The notes beneath the pieces are model-generated. The model saw only the letters and a list, made by a program, of their open reading frames with translations. It had not been told where the DNA came from and made no database searches. Of a DNA stretch of 5,830 bases, positions 1 to 5,830 are shown in pieces. The DNA is taken from NCBI GenBank assembly GCA_007120095.1, contig SKOM01000245.1, positions 1-5,830 of the forward strand, given 5' to 3'. The stretch's first letter is position 1; each line of letters opens with the position of its first letter. The translations under genes and the position numbers were made by a program. Source of the stretch: Candidatus Competibacteraceae bacterium. GTDB taxonomy: Bacteria; Pseudomonadota; Gammaproteobacteria; Competibacterales; Competibacteraceae.

Positions 1-1625
1 AACTTGAGCTGATTCAGCAGGGTAGTGATACGCTCAGACGGGATGTTTTCGAGCCGATCGAGTGTTCTAGGCAAGGCGTTTTCCAGCAGGCGGCGCCCAA
101 TAACAATCGCCTCACCCCGTTTAAGATGGGTGAGATAATGGCGGATACTGGCGCGGGCTTTGGCCGTGACAACAAAACCTAACCAGGCTGGATCGGGGCG
201 TGCTGTGGGCGAGATGATAACTTCTACGGCTTGCCCTGAGCTGAGCCGGGTGCGCAGCGGTACAAAGCGATTGTCGATTTTTGCCCCTAAACATGTGTTG
301 CCGACATCGGAGTGGATCGCGTAGGCAAAGTCGACAACGGTGGCACCGCGTGGCAGTTCGATGATCTCACCGGCGGGGGTGAACACGAAAATATCGTTGG
401 GGAATAGATCGACTTTAACGCTTTCCAGGAATTCCACGGAATTTCCGGCTCGGCGCTGCATATCCAGCAGCTTTTTCAGCCAGTCACGCGCTCGTTCTTG
501 GGCGTTGCGCGGAGAGGGTTGCTGGTCATCGGTTCGATGAAACCAGTAGGAAGCGATGCCGGTTTGCGCCATGACATGCATGTCATAAGTGCGGATACGC
601 ACCTCGAGCAGCAAAGCCTGGGGGCCAAATAGCACGGTGTGCAGGGATTGATAGCCATTGGCTTTAGGTAAGGCGATATAATCGCGAAACCGGCCGATCA
701 TCGGCCTGTGTAACTGATGCAGGCAGCCTAAAGCCCGGTAGCAGGCGTCGATGTCGTCTACGACGACCCTCACCGAATAGACATCGTTCATATTGCGAAA
801 GCACTGTTTTCTCTCGCGCATGCTGCGGTAGGTGCGCCACAGTGGTTTTTCTCGCCCTACAACTCGAGCGTTGATGCCTTGTGCGTGCAGATGCTCGCGC
901 ATTTGCGCTTCCATGGTAATAATCTGTGCGCTGCGGCGGGCACTGCGTTGCTGCATGGCATGACACAGCACTTGGTAACGGTGCGGATACAGATGCCGAA
1001 AACCGAGGTCTTCGAGTTCCAGGCGCAGATGATTCATACCCAGGCGATTGGCAATCGGCGCATAAATATCGAGAGTCTCCCGGGCAATGCGGCGGCGCTT
1101 TGCCGGCAACATGGCGTCCAGGGTGCGCATATTATGCAAGCGATCGGCAAGCTTGATCATAATGACACGGATGTCACGCGCCATAGCCAAAAACATTTTC
1201 CGGAAGTTTTCAGCTTGTGCTTCCAGGCGCGACTCAAAACTCATCTGGGTGAGTTTGCTGACTCCATCCACGAGATCAGCAACATCTTGACCAAATCGGT
1301 GGCTCAAATCTTTCTTGCCATGCGGGGTGTCTTCAATCACATCGTGCAGCACGGCGGCCATTAGCGTCCGGTGATCGAAACGTACTTCATTGAGGATATC
1401 GACCACCGCTAAAGGGTGGAAAATATAAGGTTCGCCGGTTTTGCGATAGACGCCGTCGTGAGCGGCGGCTGCAAAACGACAGGCCTGCTCGACCTGAGCC
1501 ACTTCCTGGGCAGGCAAATGCTCAGCCAGCGAATTGCAGACCGCATTGATCCGCTCGTCGATGGCCGTTGACCAATCCAGTGGCGTTGTGGTGACGACCC
1601 CGGTCATTTGCTGCTGGAAAGCCAT
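1..1625 (-). CDS. spoT: SpoT, bifunctional-type (p)ppGpp hydrolase/synthetase (3' end cut by window edge)
   Basis: RelA/SpoT-family cytoplasmic enzyme that degrades, and possibly makes, the alarmone (p)ppGpp. About 541 codons are visible from ATG 1625 to the window edge. E. coli SpoT has about 700 residues, so the C-terminal regulatory part, including ACT, is missing. The HD hydrolase domain is intact: FHP (H70), HDVIEDT (H94, D95) and KLADRLHNMRT (D161). The synthetase domain keeps D281, NGYQSLHT (Y325, H329) and E341 in LEVRIRT. The GRxKHxYSIYxKM motif, however, reads GREKPLWRTYRSM (257-269), so ATP-side residues are changed. The GRFRDY segment has the basic R-x-K/R-D form of bifunctional enzymes, not the acidic ExDD of RelA. 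A TGS domain spans about 406-470. The gene lies 35 bases after rpoZ, the classic spoT position. No clear Shine-Dalgarno precedes ATG 1625; an in-frame ATG at residue 7 is an alternative. Identity is secure; synthetase activity is uncertain. Confidence 0.95.
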   Translation of the reverse strand, partial: MAFQQQMTGVVTTTPLDWSTAIDERINAVCNSLAEHLPAQEVAQVEQACRFAAAAHDGVYRKTGEPYIFHPLAVVDILNEVRFDHRTLMAAVLHDVIEDTPHGKKDLSHRFGQDVADLVDGVSKLTQMSFESRLEAQAENFRKMFLAMARDIRVIMIKLADRLHNMRTLDAMLPAKRRRIARETLDIYAPIANRLGMNHLRLELEDLGFRHLYPHRYQVLCHAMQQRSARRSAQIITMEAQMREHLHAQGINARVVGREKPLWRTYRSMRERKQCFRNMNDVYSVRVVVDDIDACYRALGCLHQLHRPMIGRFRDYIALPKANGYQSLHTVLFGPQALLLEVRIRTYDMHVMAQTGIASYWFHRTDDQQPSPRNAQERARDWLKKLLDMQRRAGNSVEFLESVKVDLFPNDIFVFTPAGEIIELPRGATVVDFAYAIHSDVGNTCLGAKIDNRFVPLRTRLSSGQAVEVIISPTARPDPAWLGFVVTAKARASIRHYLTHLKRGEAIVIGRRLLENALPRTLDRLENIPSERITTLLNQLK

Positions 1626-1660
1626 ACAAAGGGTTGGATGCTTAAAAGTGTTGACACGCC

Positions 1661-1975
1661 CTAGTCCTCGGTGGGCGGGCTTTGAGCTAATCGCGTTCGC
1701 GAACCTGGAGTTACCGGGATGTCTTCCAGCGATGAGTCCAGTGTTAATGCGGAAAGCTTCGGCCTGTGCTGTTCCTTAATCTTGCGTAGCCCGTCCAAAT
1801 CCACTGATTCTGCGGCAATTTCACGCAGCGCAACAACAGTGGGTTTGTCGTTTTCCCAAGCAACCCGCGGTTCGTACCCCCGGGCTAACTGGCGTGCTCT
1901 TCGGGAAGCCAGTAACACCAGGTCAAACCGGTTATCGAGTTGGTTTAAACAATCTTCTACAGTAATTCGTGCCAT
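1661..1975 (-). CDS. rpoZ: RNA polymerase omega subunit
   Basis: Small RNA polymerase subunit that wraps the beta-prime C-terminus, aids assembly and forms part of one ppGpp site. The 104-residue product opens MARITVEDCLNQLDNRFDLV and continues LASRRARQL, matching the omega signature (E. coli MARVTVQD, NRFDLVLVAARRARQM). ENDKPTVVALREIAAESV at about 42-59 matches the ENDKTTVIALREIEEG helix region. The protein is somewhat longer than the 91-residue E. coli omega, with a polar, proline-containing C-terminal tail ending SPPTED. ATG 1975 was chosen because it gives the conserved MAR start, which E. coli work ties to ppGpp binding. An in-frame ATG at 2026 would add 17 residues that do not resemble omega. 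No good Shine-Dalgarno is visible before 1975. The gene sits 50 bases after gmk and 35 before spoT, consistent with one transcript. Confidence 0.96.
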   Translation of the reverse strand: MARITVEDCLNQLDNRFDLVLLASRRARQLARGYEPRVAWENDKPTVVALREIAAESVDLDGLRKIKEQHRPKLSALTLDSSLEDIPVTPGSRTRLAQSPPTED

Positions 1976-2025
1976 GATGAGTCGCGTTTTGCAAGTGAGT
2001 TTATCAATGTAATGCACCTGAAACA

Positions 2026-2652
2026 TTAAGACAACAGCCGTGTGAGCAGATCGCTGTGGCGCCGGGTTTGTGCCGCCAGATTTTGGCGATTGGCGACGAT
2101 TATAGACCGCAGTGCCTCAAGGCTGGTTGCAAAATCATCATTGATGATGAGGTAATCGAATTCATCATAGTGATGCATTTCGGCCACAGCACTTTGCATC
2201 CGATAGGCGATGACTGTCGGATCATCCTGCCCACGCGCCCGCAGGCGGGCATCGAGTGCTTCTAGGCTGGGCGGCAAAATAAATATTCCTCGGGCATCAG
2301 GAAACTGCTTGCGGACCTGACGTGCGCCCTGCCAGTCGATTTCCAGGATAATATCCTCACCATTGGCCAGTTGCTCGCACACTGTGTCGCGGCTGGTACC
2401 GTAATAATGCTCGAACACCCGGGCGTATTCAAGAAACCGATCTTCTGCCACAAGAGATTCAAACTGTTGTGGCGAAACGAAATAATAATTCTCCCCCTCA
2501 ATTTCACCCGGTCGCGGCGGGCGAGTGGTATGCGAGACCGACACGCCGACCTGCGGTAGATCGGCCAACAGCCGCTGGACTAGACTGGTCTTACCCGCGC
2601 CGGAGGGTGCCGATATGACGTATAAACTACCCGCAGGTGCATTTAGGGTCAT
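2026..2652 (-). CDS. gmk: Guanylate kinase
   Basis: Cytoplasmic enzyme that phosphorylates GMP (and dGMP) to GDP with ATP, an essential step from GMP to GTP. The 208 residues match the usual length (E. coli 207). The P-loop is APSGAGKTS at 15-23, with K21 and T22. The GMP-binding segment SHTTRPPRPGEIEGENYYF runs from 40 to 58, with S40, R44, R47 and Y56 in the expected places. Also conserved are YYGTSRD, the LEIDWQGARQVR strand-helix, the FILPPS motif, the lid-type RLRARGQDD, and MHHYDEFDYLIINDDF near the C-terminus. The start codon overlaps the ddl stop in ATGA (2652-2649), with no evident Shine-Dalgarno of its own, so translation is probably coupled to ddl. The stop is followed by rpoZ. Gmk is reported to be inhibited by (p)ppGpp in several bacteria, which fits its place beside rpoZ and spoT; whether this protein is inhibited cannot be read here. 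Confidence 0.98.
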   Translation of the reverse strand: MTLNAPAGSLYVISAPSGAGKTSLVQRLLADLPQVGVSVSHTTRPPRPGEIEGENYYFVSPQQFESLVAEDRFLEYARVFEHYYGTSRDTVCEQLANGEDIILEIDWQGARQVRKQFPDARGIFILPPSLEALDARLRARGQDDPTVIAYRMQSAVAEMHHYDEFDYLIINDDFATSLEALRSIIVANRQNLAAQTRRHSDLLTRLLS

Positions 2653-3752
2653 GGCAGAAACCGGGTCTGATTTTGTCGCCGTTCCTGATGGCGTTCTAAG
2701 GCGAACTCAATCAGGCGTTCGATCAACTGCGCGTAAGGCAGGCCGGAAGCTTCCCAGAGTTTGGGGTACATGCTGATGGCGGTAAATCCCGGCAAAGTAT
2801 TGGCTTCAATGAGAAAAATCTGATAATCTGAACGGGTGACTAAACAATCTATCCGGGCTAGACCCGCGCCATCGAGGGCTTGAAATGCCCGTACCGCATA
2901 ATCTTGTAAGCGGGCGGTCACCGATTCGGGCAGCGGTGCCGGTATCAGCAGCCTGGATTCTCCGGCCAGATACTTGGCTGCATAGTCGTAGAACGCATGG
3001 CACGGTATAATTTCGCCCGGCACGGAGACTTGCGGCTGATCATTGCCCAGCACTGAAATTTCGACTTCATGGGCATCCTCAATACCTTGCTCTACAATCA
3101 GCTTGCGATCATACTGGGCGGCCTGCTGCATAGCGGCGGCGAACTCATCGGCACGGTTAACCTTGCTGATACCGACGCTGGAGCCAAGATTGGCGGGTTT
3201 GATGAACAGCGGATAGTTCAAAGCCCGTTCGCAGCGCGTTTGCACGGCGTATGGGTCTTGGTACCAATCACGACGCAAGATCACCCGATAGGGCGCTTGG
3301 GGTAGACCCGCATGGGCGAACAGCGCTTTCATCACCGCTTTGTCCATGCCCACAGCTGAACCCAGCACGCCGGCACCGACATAGGGGATATCGGCCAGTT
3401 CCAACAATCCTTGCAGGGTGCCATCCTCGCCGTAGGTTCCGTGAATCAAAGGAAATATCACATCCAATGGGATAGCTTCGCCACTGGCGGTAACGCGCAG
3501 ACCTTGAGCGCCCGGTTCGGGTAATAGGCTCACAGCCCGACCTGCCTGGGTGGGCAAGGGCTGGTCATCAGTGAGGCCAGTGGCATTCGCCAAGTGCAGC
3601 CAGTGGCCGTCTTGGGTGATACCAATCGGCACAACTTCGAAGCGCTGGCGATCCATGGCGGCCATCACCGAACGCGCCGACATCAGCGACACTTGATGTT
3701 CGCAGGAGCGCCCTCCAAACAACACGCCAACCCGTAATTTTTGACGATCCAT
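2649..3752 (-). CDS. ddlA: D-alanine--D-alanine ligase, DdlA-type
   Basis: ATP-grasp ligase that joins two D-alanines to give the dipeptide terminus of the peptidoglycan pentapeptide. The 367-residue product resembles the longer DdlA subgroup (E. coli DdlA about 364), including its inserted N-terminal segment, more than the roughly 306-residue DdlB. The N-terminal FGGRSCEHQVSL has E18, the family glutamate near the first D-Ala site. HGTYGEDGTLQG follows at 104-115, the GSSVGIS loop at 190-196 and the omega-loop FYDYAAKY at 254-261. The loop's tyrosine marks D-Ala-D-Ala rather than D-Ala-D-lactate ligases. The metal-binding residues are D302 (ARID), E316 and N318 (EANTLPGFT), and SMYPKLWEASGL follows as in DdlA. 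The start is ATG 3752 because GGAG lies six bases upstream; an in-frame GTG at 3764 would place that Shine-Dalgarno inside the gene. The stop overlaps the gmk start (ATGA). A ddl gene leading gmk-rpoZ-spoT is unusual compared with E. coli. Confidence 0.95.
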   Translation of the reverse strand: MDRQKLRVGVLFGGRSCEHQVSLMSARSVMAAMDRQRFEVVPIGITQDGHWLHLANATGLTDDQPLPTQAGRAVSLLPEPGAQGLRVTASGEAIPLDVIFPLIHGTYGEDGTLQGLLELADIPYVGAGVLGSAVGMDKAVMKALFAHAGLPQAPYRVILRRDWYQDPYAVQTRCERALNYPLFIKPANLGSSVGISKVNRADEFAAAMQQAAQYDRKLIVEQGIEDAHEVEISVLGNDQPQVSVPGEIIPCHAFYDYAAKYLAGESRLLIPAPLPESVTARLQDYAVRAFQALDGAGLARIDCLVTRSDYQIFLIEANTLPGFTAISMYPKLWEASGLPYAQLIERLIEFALERHQERRQNQTRFLP

Positions 3753-3756
3753 CGGT

Positions 3757-3764
3757 AACTCCAC
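3757..3764 (-). promoter_or_regulatory. Shine-Dalgarno deciding the ddl start
   Basis: The minus strand reads GTGGAGTT, with GGAG six bases before ATG 3752. It is the only strong ribosome-binding site in the leftward group. It favours ATG 3752 over the in-frame GTG at 3764, which overlaps this purine run. Confidence 0.65.
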
Positions 3765-3781
3765 AACGGTATTGTCAGAAG

Positions 3782-3810
3782 ATTATGCAATGCCAATACG
3801 CTGAGAACAA
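3782..3810 (-). promoter_or_regulatory. Candidate sigma-70 promoter for ddl-gmk-rpoZ-spoT
   Basis: On the minus strand a -10-like CATAAT (3787-3782, five of six consensus bases) is separated by 17 bases from a weak -35-like TTGTTC (3810-3805, three of six). Transcription would begin near 3775, giving a leader of about 23 bases that contains the ddl Shine-Dalgarno. Spacing and position are right, but the -35 is poor and this was found by eye only. Confidence 0.35.
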
Positions 3811-3865
3811 CGTCGGCGTTATCATTACACTGTGATCAACTCTTCGATATGAGTATAGTAGGTTA

Positions 3866-4645
3866 ATGGAACCGCAGATAAACCTTGATACCCCCTACGA
3901 AGTCATTAACGCTGAGTCGCGAACCCCGGTGCTGCTGTTGTGTGATCATGCCACCAACCGCATCCCTACGGACTATGCTCAGCTTGGACTGCCCGATTCA
4001 GCGCTGCAACAGCATATCGCACTGGATATCGGTACCGCTGCTCTAGCGCGGCTGCTCGCCCAGCGTCTTGCCTGCCCGGCGGTATTATCGGGCTATTCGC
4101 GCTTGCTGATTGACTGCAACCGCCAGCCCGGTGATCCGACCTCCATTGTCGAAGTCAGCGATGGGATTGTCGTGCCCGGCAATCAGGCCGTTAGCGATGA
4201 GGAAGCCGAATTTCGTTTAGAAGCTTTTTTCTGGCCTTATCACCATGCTGTCACGCATACACTGGCACAACTGTGGCGTCATGGCCCCGCACCTGCGGTG
4301 ATCTCTCTTCACAGTTTCAGCCGCTATTTTAGCGGCTTGACCCGACCTTGGCATGTCGGTGTGTTGTGGAATCATGATCCGCGTATCGCCCAGCCTCTGT
4401 TGCGTTGGCTGCATGAACAGCATTCCGATTTGGTGATTGGCGATAATGAGCCGTATTCAGGGCGGGAGGTTGGATTCACGGTGGATCATCATGCCGGGGC
4501 TGCAGGACTGCCCCATGTCGCCTTGGAAATTCGTCAGGATTTGATTGCCGATCCCGCCGGTCAGGCGCAGTGGGCGGATATCATCGGCGATGCCCTGGAG
4601 GCGGTATTATCTAACGCAAGTTTGCACCAGGTGGAGCATTACTGA
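3866..4645 (+). CDS. N-formylglutamate amidohydrolase-like protein
   Basis: Predicted cytoplasmic metal-dependent amidohydrolase of the N-formylglutamate amidohydrolase family (FGase, COG3931-like); 259 residues with no signal peptide or membrane segment. Conserved blocks in order are LLLCDHATNRIP (23-34, D27 and H28), HIALDIGT (50-57, D54), GYSRLLIDCNR (76-86), SLHSFSR (147-153, H149), VGVLWNHD (164-171), GDNEPYSGR (192-200), TVDHHA (205-210) and GLPHVALEIRQDLI (214-227, E221). The acidic and histidine residues are the likely zinc and catalytic positions by analogy with the wider zinc carboxypeptidase/deacylase fold. HutG in histidine degradation acts on N-formylglutamate, but no hut gene is present here, so the name gives the fold rather than the substrate. 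ATG 3866 is the only ATG after the in-frame stop at 3833; its ribosome-binding site is weak (AGG at 3860-3862). The next gene follows after one base, so the two products probably act together. Confidence 0.85.
   Translation: MEPQINLDTPYEVINAESRTPVLLLCDHATNRIPTDYAQLGLPDSALQQHIALDIGTAALARLLAQRLACPAVLSGYSRLLIDCNRQPGDPTSIVEVSDGIVVPGNQAVSDEEAEFRLEAFFWPYHHAVTHTLAQLWRHGPAPAVISLHSFSRYFSGLTRPWHVGVLWNHDPRIAQPLLRWLHEQHSDLVIGDNEPYSGREVGFTVDHHAGAAGLPHVALEIRQDLIADPAGQAQWADIIGDALEAVLSNASLHQVEHY
4319..4337. repeat. Perfect 8-bp inverted repeat inside the amidohydrolase gene
   Basis: AGCCGCTA and its exact complement TAGCGGCT flank a three-base TTT loop, within codons 152-158 just after the SLHSF motif. No T-tract follows, so it is not an intrinsic terminator. 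It may be a coincidence of the S-R-Y-F-S-G codons. Confidence 0.5.
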
Positions 4646-4646
4646 G

Positions 4647-5798
4647 ATGGCTGCTATCGGTACCTATCGCGAGCCGAGCTTCACGGTCGGCATTGAAGAA
4701 GAATACCTATTGGTGTCGCGTGAGACGCGTGCTTTGGCCGAGCAACCCCAAACCATGCTGGAAGAATGTGAGGCACGGTTAGCAGGGCGTTTCAGCCCTG
4801 AGTTTCTGCGTTCGCAGATTGAAATTGGCACCGATGTGCATGGCACACTGAGCGGTGCCCGTGCTGATCTAGCGCAATTGCGGGCAACGGTGGCTGACGT
4901 GGCTAATGGCCATGGTTTAGCACCGATTGCGGCGTCTACCCACCCCTTTACCGATTGGCGGGCGCAGCGCCACACCGAGAAAGAACGCTATTCCTTGCTG
5001 GCTCAAGATCTACAAGGTGTAGTCAGGCGATTATTAATCTGCGGCATGCACGTTCATGTGGCGATTGAAGATGAAAATCTGCGTGTCGATCTCATGAATC
5101 AGGTGGTGTATTTTCTGCCGCATTTATTAGCGCTGAGTACCTCATCACCGTTCTGGGGTGGGGAAAATCTTGGTTTGAAATCTTATCGTTTGTGTGTGTT
5201 CAATGAGTTACCGCGCACCGGATTGCCCGATTATTTTGATTCCCACGGTGAATATAAACGCCATGTACAGGTTCTGGTGGATGCCGGACTGCTGGAAGAT
5301 GCCAGCAAAATCTGGTGGGATGTCCGCCCCTCGGTGCGCTATCCCACACTGGAAATGCGCATTGCTGATGTCTGCACCTATATGGACGATACGCTGTGCA
5401 TCGCGGCCATGTACCGTTGTCTTCTGCGTATGCTTTACCGCTTACGGCGCAATAATCAGCGCTGGCGCATCTATACCCGTATGTTAGTGAATGAAAACCG
5501 CTGGCGAGCGCAGCGTTACGGTTTTGATGAGGGTCTGGTCGACTTCGGTCTGGGTCAGATTGTGGCTTACCCTGATTTGCTTGAAGAAATGCTGGGATTT
5601 CTGCGCGAGGATGCTGAATTTTTCGGCTGCGTCAAAGAACTGGAACATGCCCGCATGATTTTGCAGCGGGGCACCAGTGCCCATCGGCAAGTTCGCACCT
5701 ATCATCAAGCGCTCAGCCAAGGGGCTTCGCGTCAAGAGGCGCTGACCGCCGTGGTGGATAATCTGATCGCTGAGACGGTTGTCGGGATTCGTGCCTGA
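4647..5798 (+). CDS. Carboxylate-amine ligase, YbdK/GCS2 family
   Basis: Predicted ATP-dependent ligase of the glutamate-cysteine-ligase type 2 family (COG2170; E. coli YbdK, 372 residues). It forms an amide bond between a carboxylate, typically the gamma-carboxyl of glutamate, and an amine. YbdK has only weak glutamate-cysteine ligase activity, so the real substrate is unknown. The 383 residues include the N-terminal strand FTVGIEEEYLLV (12-23, with E17-E19), then EIGTDVHG, ASTHPF, GMHVHVAIED (133-142, H135 and H137), LPHLLALSTSSPFW, WWDVRPS (223-229) and LEMRIAD (235-241). These are the glutamine-synthetase-fold metal and nucleotide sites, and none looks lost. ATG 4647 was chosen because the conserved strand starts 11 residues later and GGTGGAG lies upstream at 4630-4636. 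An in-frame ATG at 4545 would add 34 unrelated residues overlapping the preceding gene. Only one base separates it from the amidohydrolase stop, indicating co-translation. Confidence 0.9.
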   Translation: MAAIGTYREPSFTVGIEEEYLLVSRETRALAEQPQTMLEECEARLAGRFSPEFLRSQIEIGTDVHGTLSGARADLAQLRATVADVANGHGLAPIAASTHPFTDWRAQRHTEKERYSLLAQDLQGVVRRLLICGMHVHVAIEDENLRVDLMNQVVYFLPHLLALSTSSPFWGGENLGLKSYRLCVFNELPRTGLPDYFDSHGEYKRHVQVLVDAGLLEDASKIWWDVRPSVRYPTLEMRIADVCTYMDDTLCIAAMYRCLLRMLYRLRRNNQRWRIYTRMLVNENRWRAQRYGFDEGLVDFGLGQIVAYPDLLEEMLGFLREDAEFFGCVKELEHARMILQRGTSAHRQVRTYHQALSQGASRQEALTAVVDNLIAETVVGIRA

Positions 5799-5830
5799 CA
5801 TCTTCCCCGCCCTGGAACTGGCTATCAAAT
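5791..5830 (+). CDS. Possible start of a further downstream gene (very tentative)
   Basis: A frame beginning with GTG at 5791 overlaps the last eight bases of the ligase gene. It reads MPDIFPALELAIK and stays open to the window edge. It fits the tight packing of the rightward genes, but only 13 codons are visible. The upstream CGGGA at 5783-5787 is rather close for a ribosome-binding site. I do not recognise the peptide; it may be chance. Confidence 0.18.
   Translation, partial: MPDIFPALELAIK

Larger units (their letters stand above)
3753..3865. promoter_or_regulatory. Divergent intergenic region between ddl and the amidohydrolase gene
   Basis: This 113-base spacer separates two divergent gene groups and must hold the start signals for both unless one is read from elsewhere. 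For the rightward genes the best -10-like hexamer is TATAGT at 3854-3859, only seven bases before ATG 3866. No convincing -35 is seen 16-18 bases upstream. If that hexamer is used, the message would have almost no leader. The short palindrome TGATCA lies at 3833-3838. I could not identify an operator for a known regulator. Confidence 0.5.

Noticed and set aside
664..966. Minus-strand 100-codon frame suggesting a frameshift in spoT
   Set aside because: Codon-by-codon checks at several stretches, together with the order and spacing of the family motifs, place the protein in a single open frame from 1625 to the edge; this frame is a shadow.
879..1364. A 161-codon open frame on the plus strand
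   Set aside because: It is antisense to the conserved hydrolase and early synthetase part of spoT, whose minus-strand frame carries all the family motifs; the plus-strand peptide resembles nothing I know.
3753..3764. GTG 3764 as the ddl start
   Set aside because: The GGAG ribosome-binding site would lie inside the coding sequence; ATG 3752 gives a normal spacing and a family-like N-terminus.
3831..3838. CRP-like half-site TGTGATCA in the divergent spacer
   Set aside because: No TCACA half follows at the required spacing, so there is no full CRP operator.
4319..4337. Intrinsic terminator
   Set aside because: The hairpin has no following T-tract and lies in the middle of a conserved coding sequence.
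4545..4646. Upstream ATG extending the ligase by 34 residues
   Set aside because: It overlaps the conserved end of the amidohydrolase gene and adds unrelated residues before the FTVGIEEEY strand that normally lies close to the N-terminus.
5484..5828. A 114-codon open frame on the minus strand at the right edge
   Set aside because: It is opposite the C-terminal part of the carboxylate-amine ligase and its peptide has no recognisable motif.

Overview
The window is ordinary-looking gammaproteobacterial chromosome. The basis is protein resemblance and gene order: a gmk-rpoZ-spoT block is a gammaproteobacterial hallmark, and the guanylate kinase, omega, SpoT and DdlA-type ligase all read like relatives of the E. 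coli proteins. I cannot name the genus. No tRNA, rRNA, CRISPR array, insertion sequence or phage gene was seen, and coding density is high.

Layout. Two gene groups diverge from a spacer at about 3753-3865. The leftward (minus) group reads, in transcription order, ddl (D-alanine-D-alanine ligase, 3752-2649), gmk (guanylate kinase, 2652-2026, ATGA overlap with ddl), rpoZ (RNA polymerase omega, 1975-1661) and spoT (ppGpp hydrolase/synthetase, from 1625, running off the left edge without its C-terminal part). The rightward (plus) group is an N-formylglutamate-amidohydrolase-like protein (3866-4645), followed after one base by a YbdK/GCS2-type carboxylate-amine ligase (4647-5798). The last 32 bases may hold the start of another gene.

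How the genes fit together. gmk, rpoZ and spoT are linked by guanine nucleotides. Gmk makes GDP on the way to GTP, SpoT turns over the (p)ppGpp made from GTP/GDP, and omega carries part of one ppGpp site on RNA polymerase. The ddl gene at the head of this block is the unusual member and would couple a peptidoglycan precursor step to the same transcript. The rightward pair couples a predicted amide-forming ligase with a predicted amide-cleaving hydrolase. Its substrate is unknown, and it is the least understood part of the window.

The points most worth a second look are the degenerate ATP-side motif in the SpoT synthetase domain, the ligase/amidohydrolase pair of unknown substrate, and the ddl-gmk translational overlap. 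I found no clear evidence of a wholly new system.
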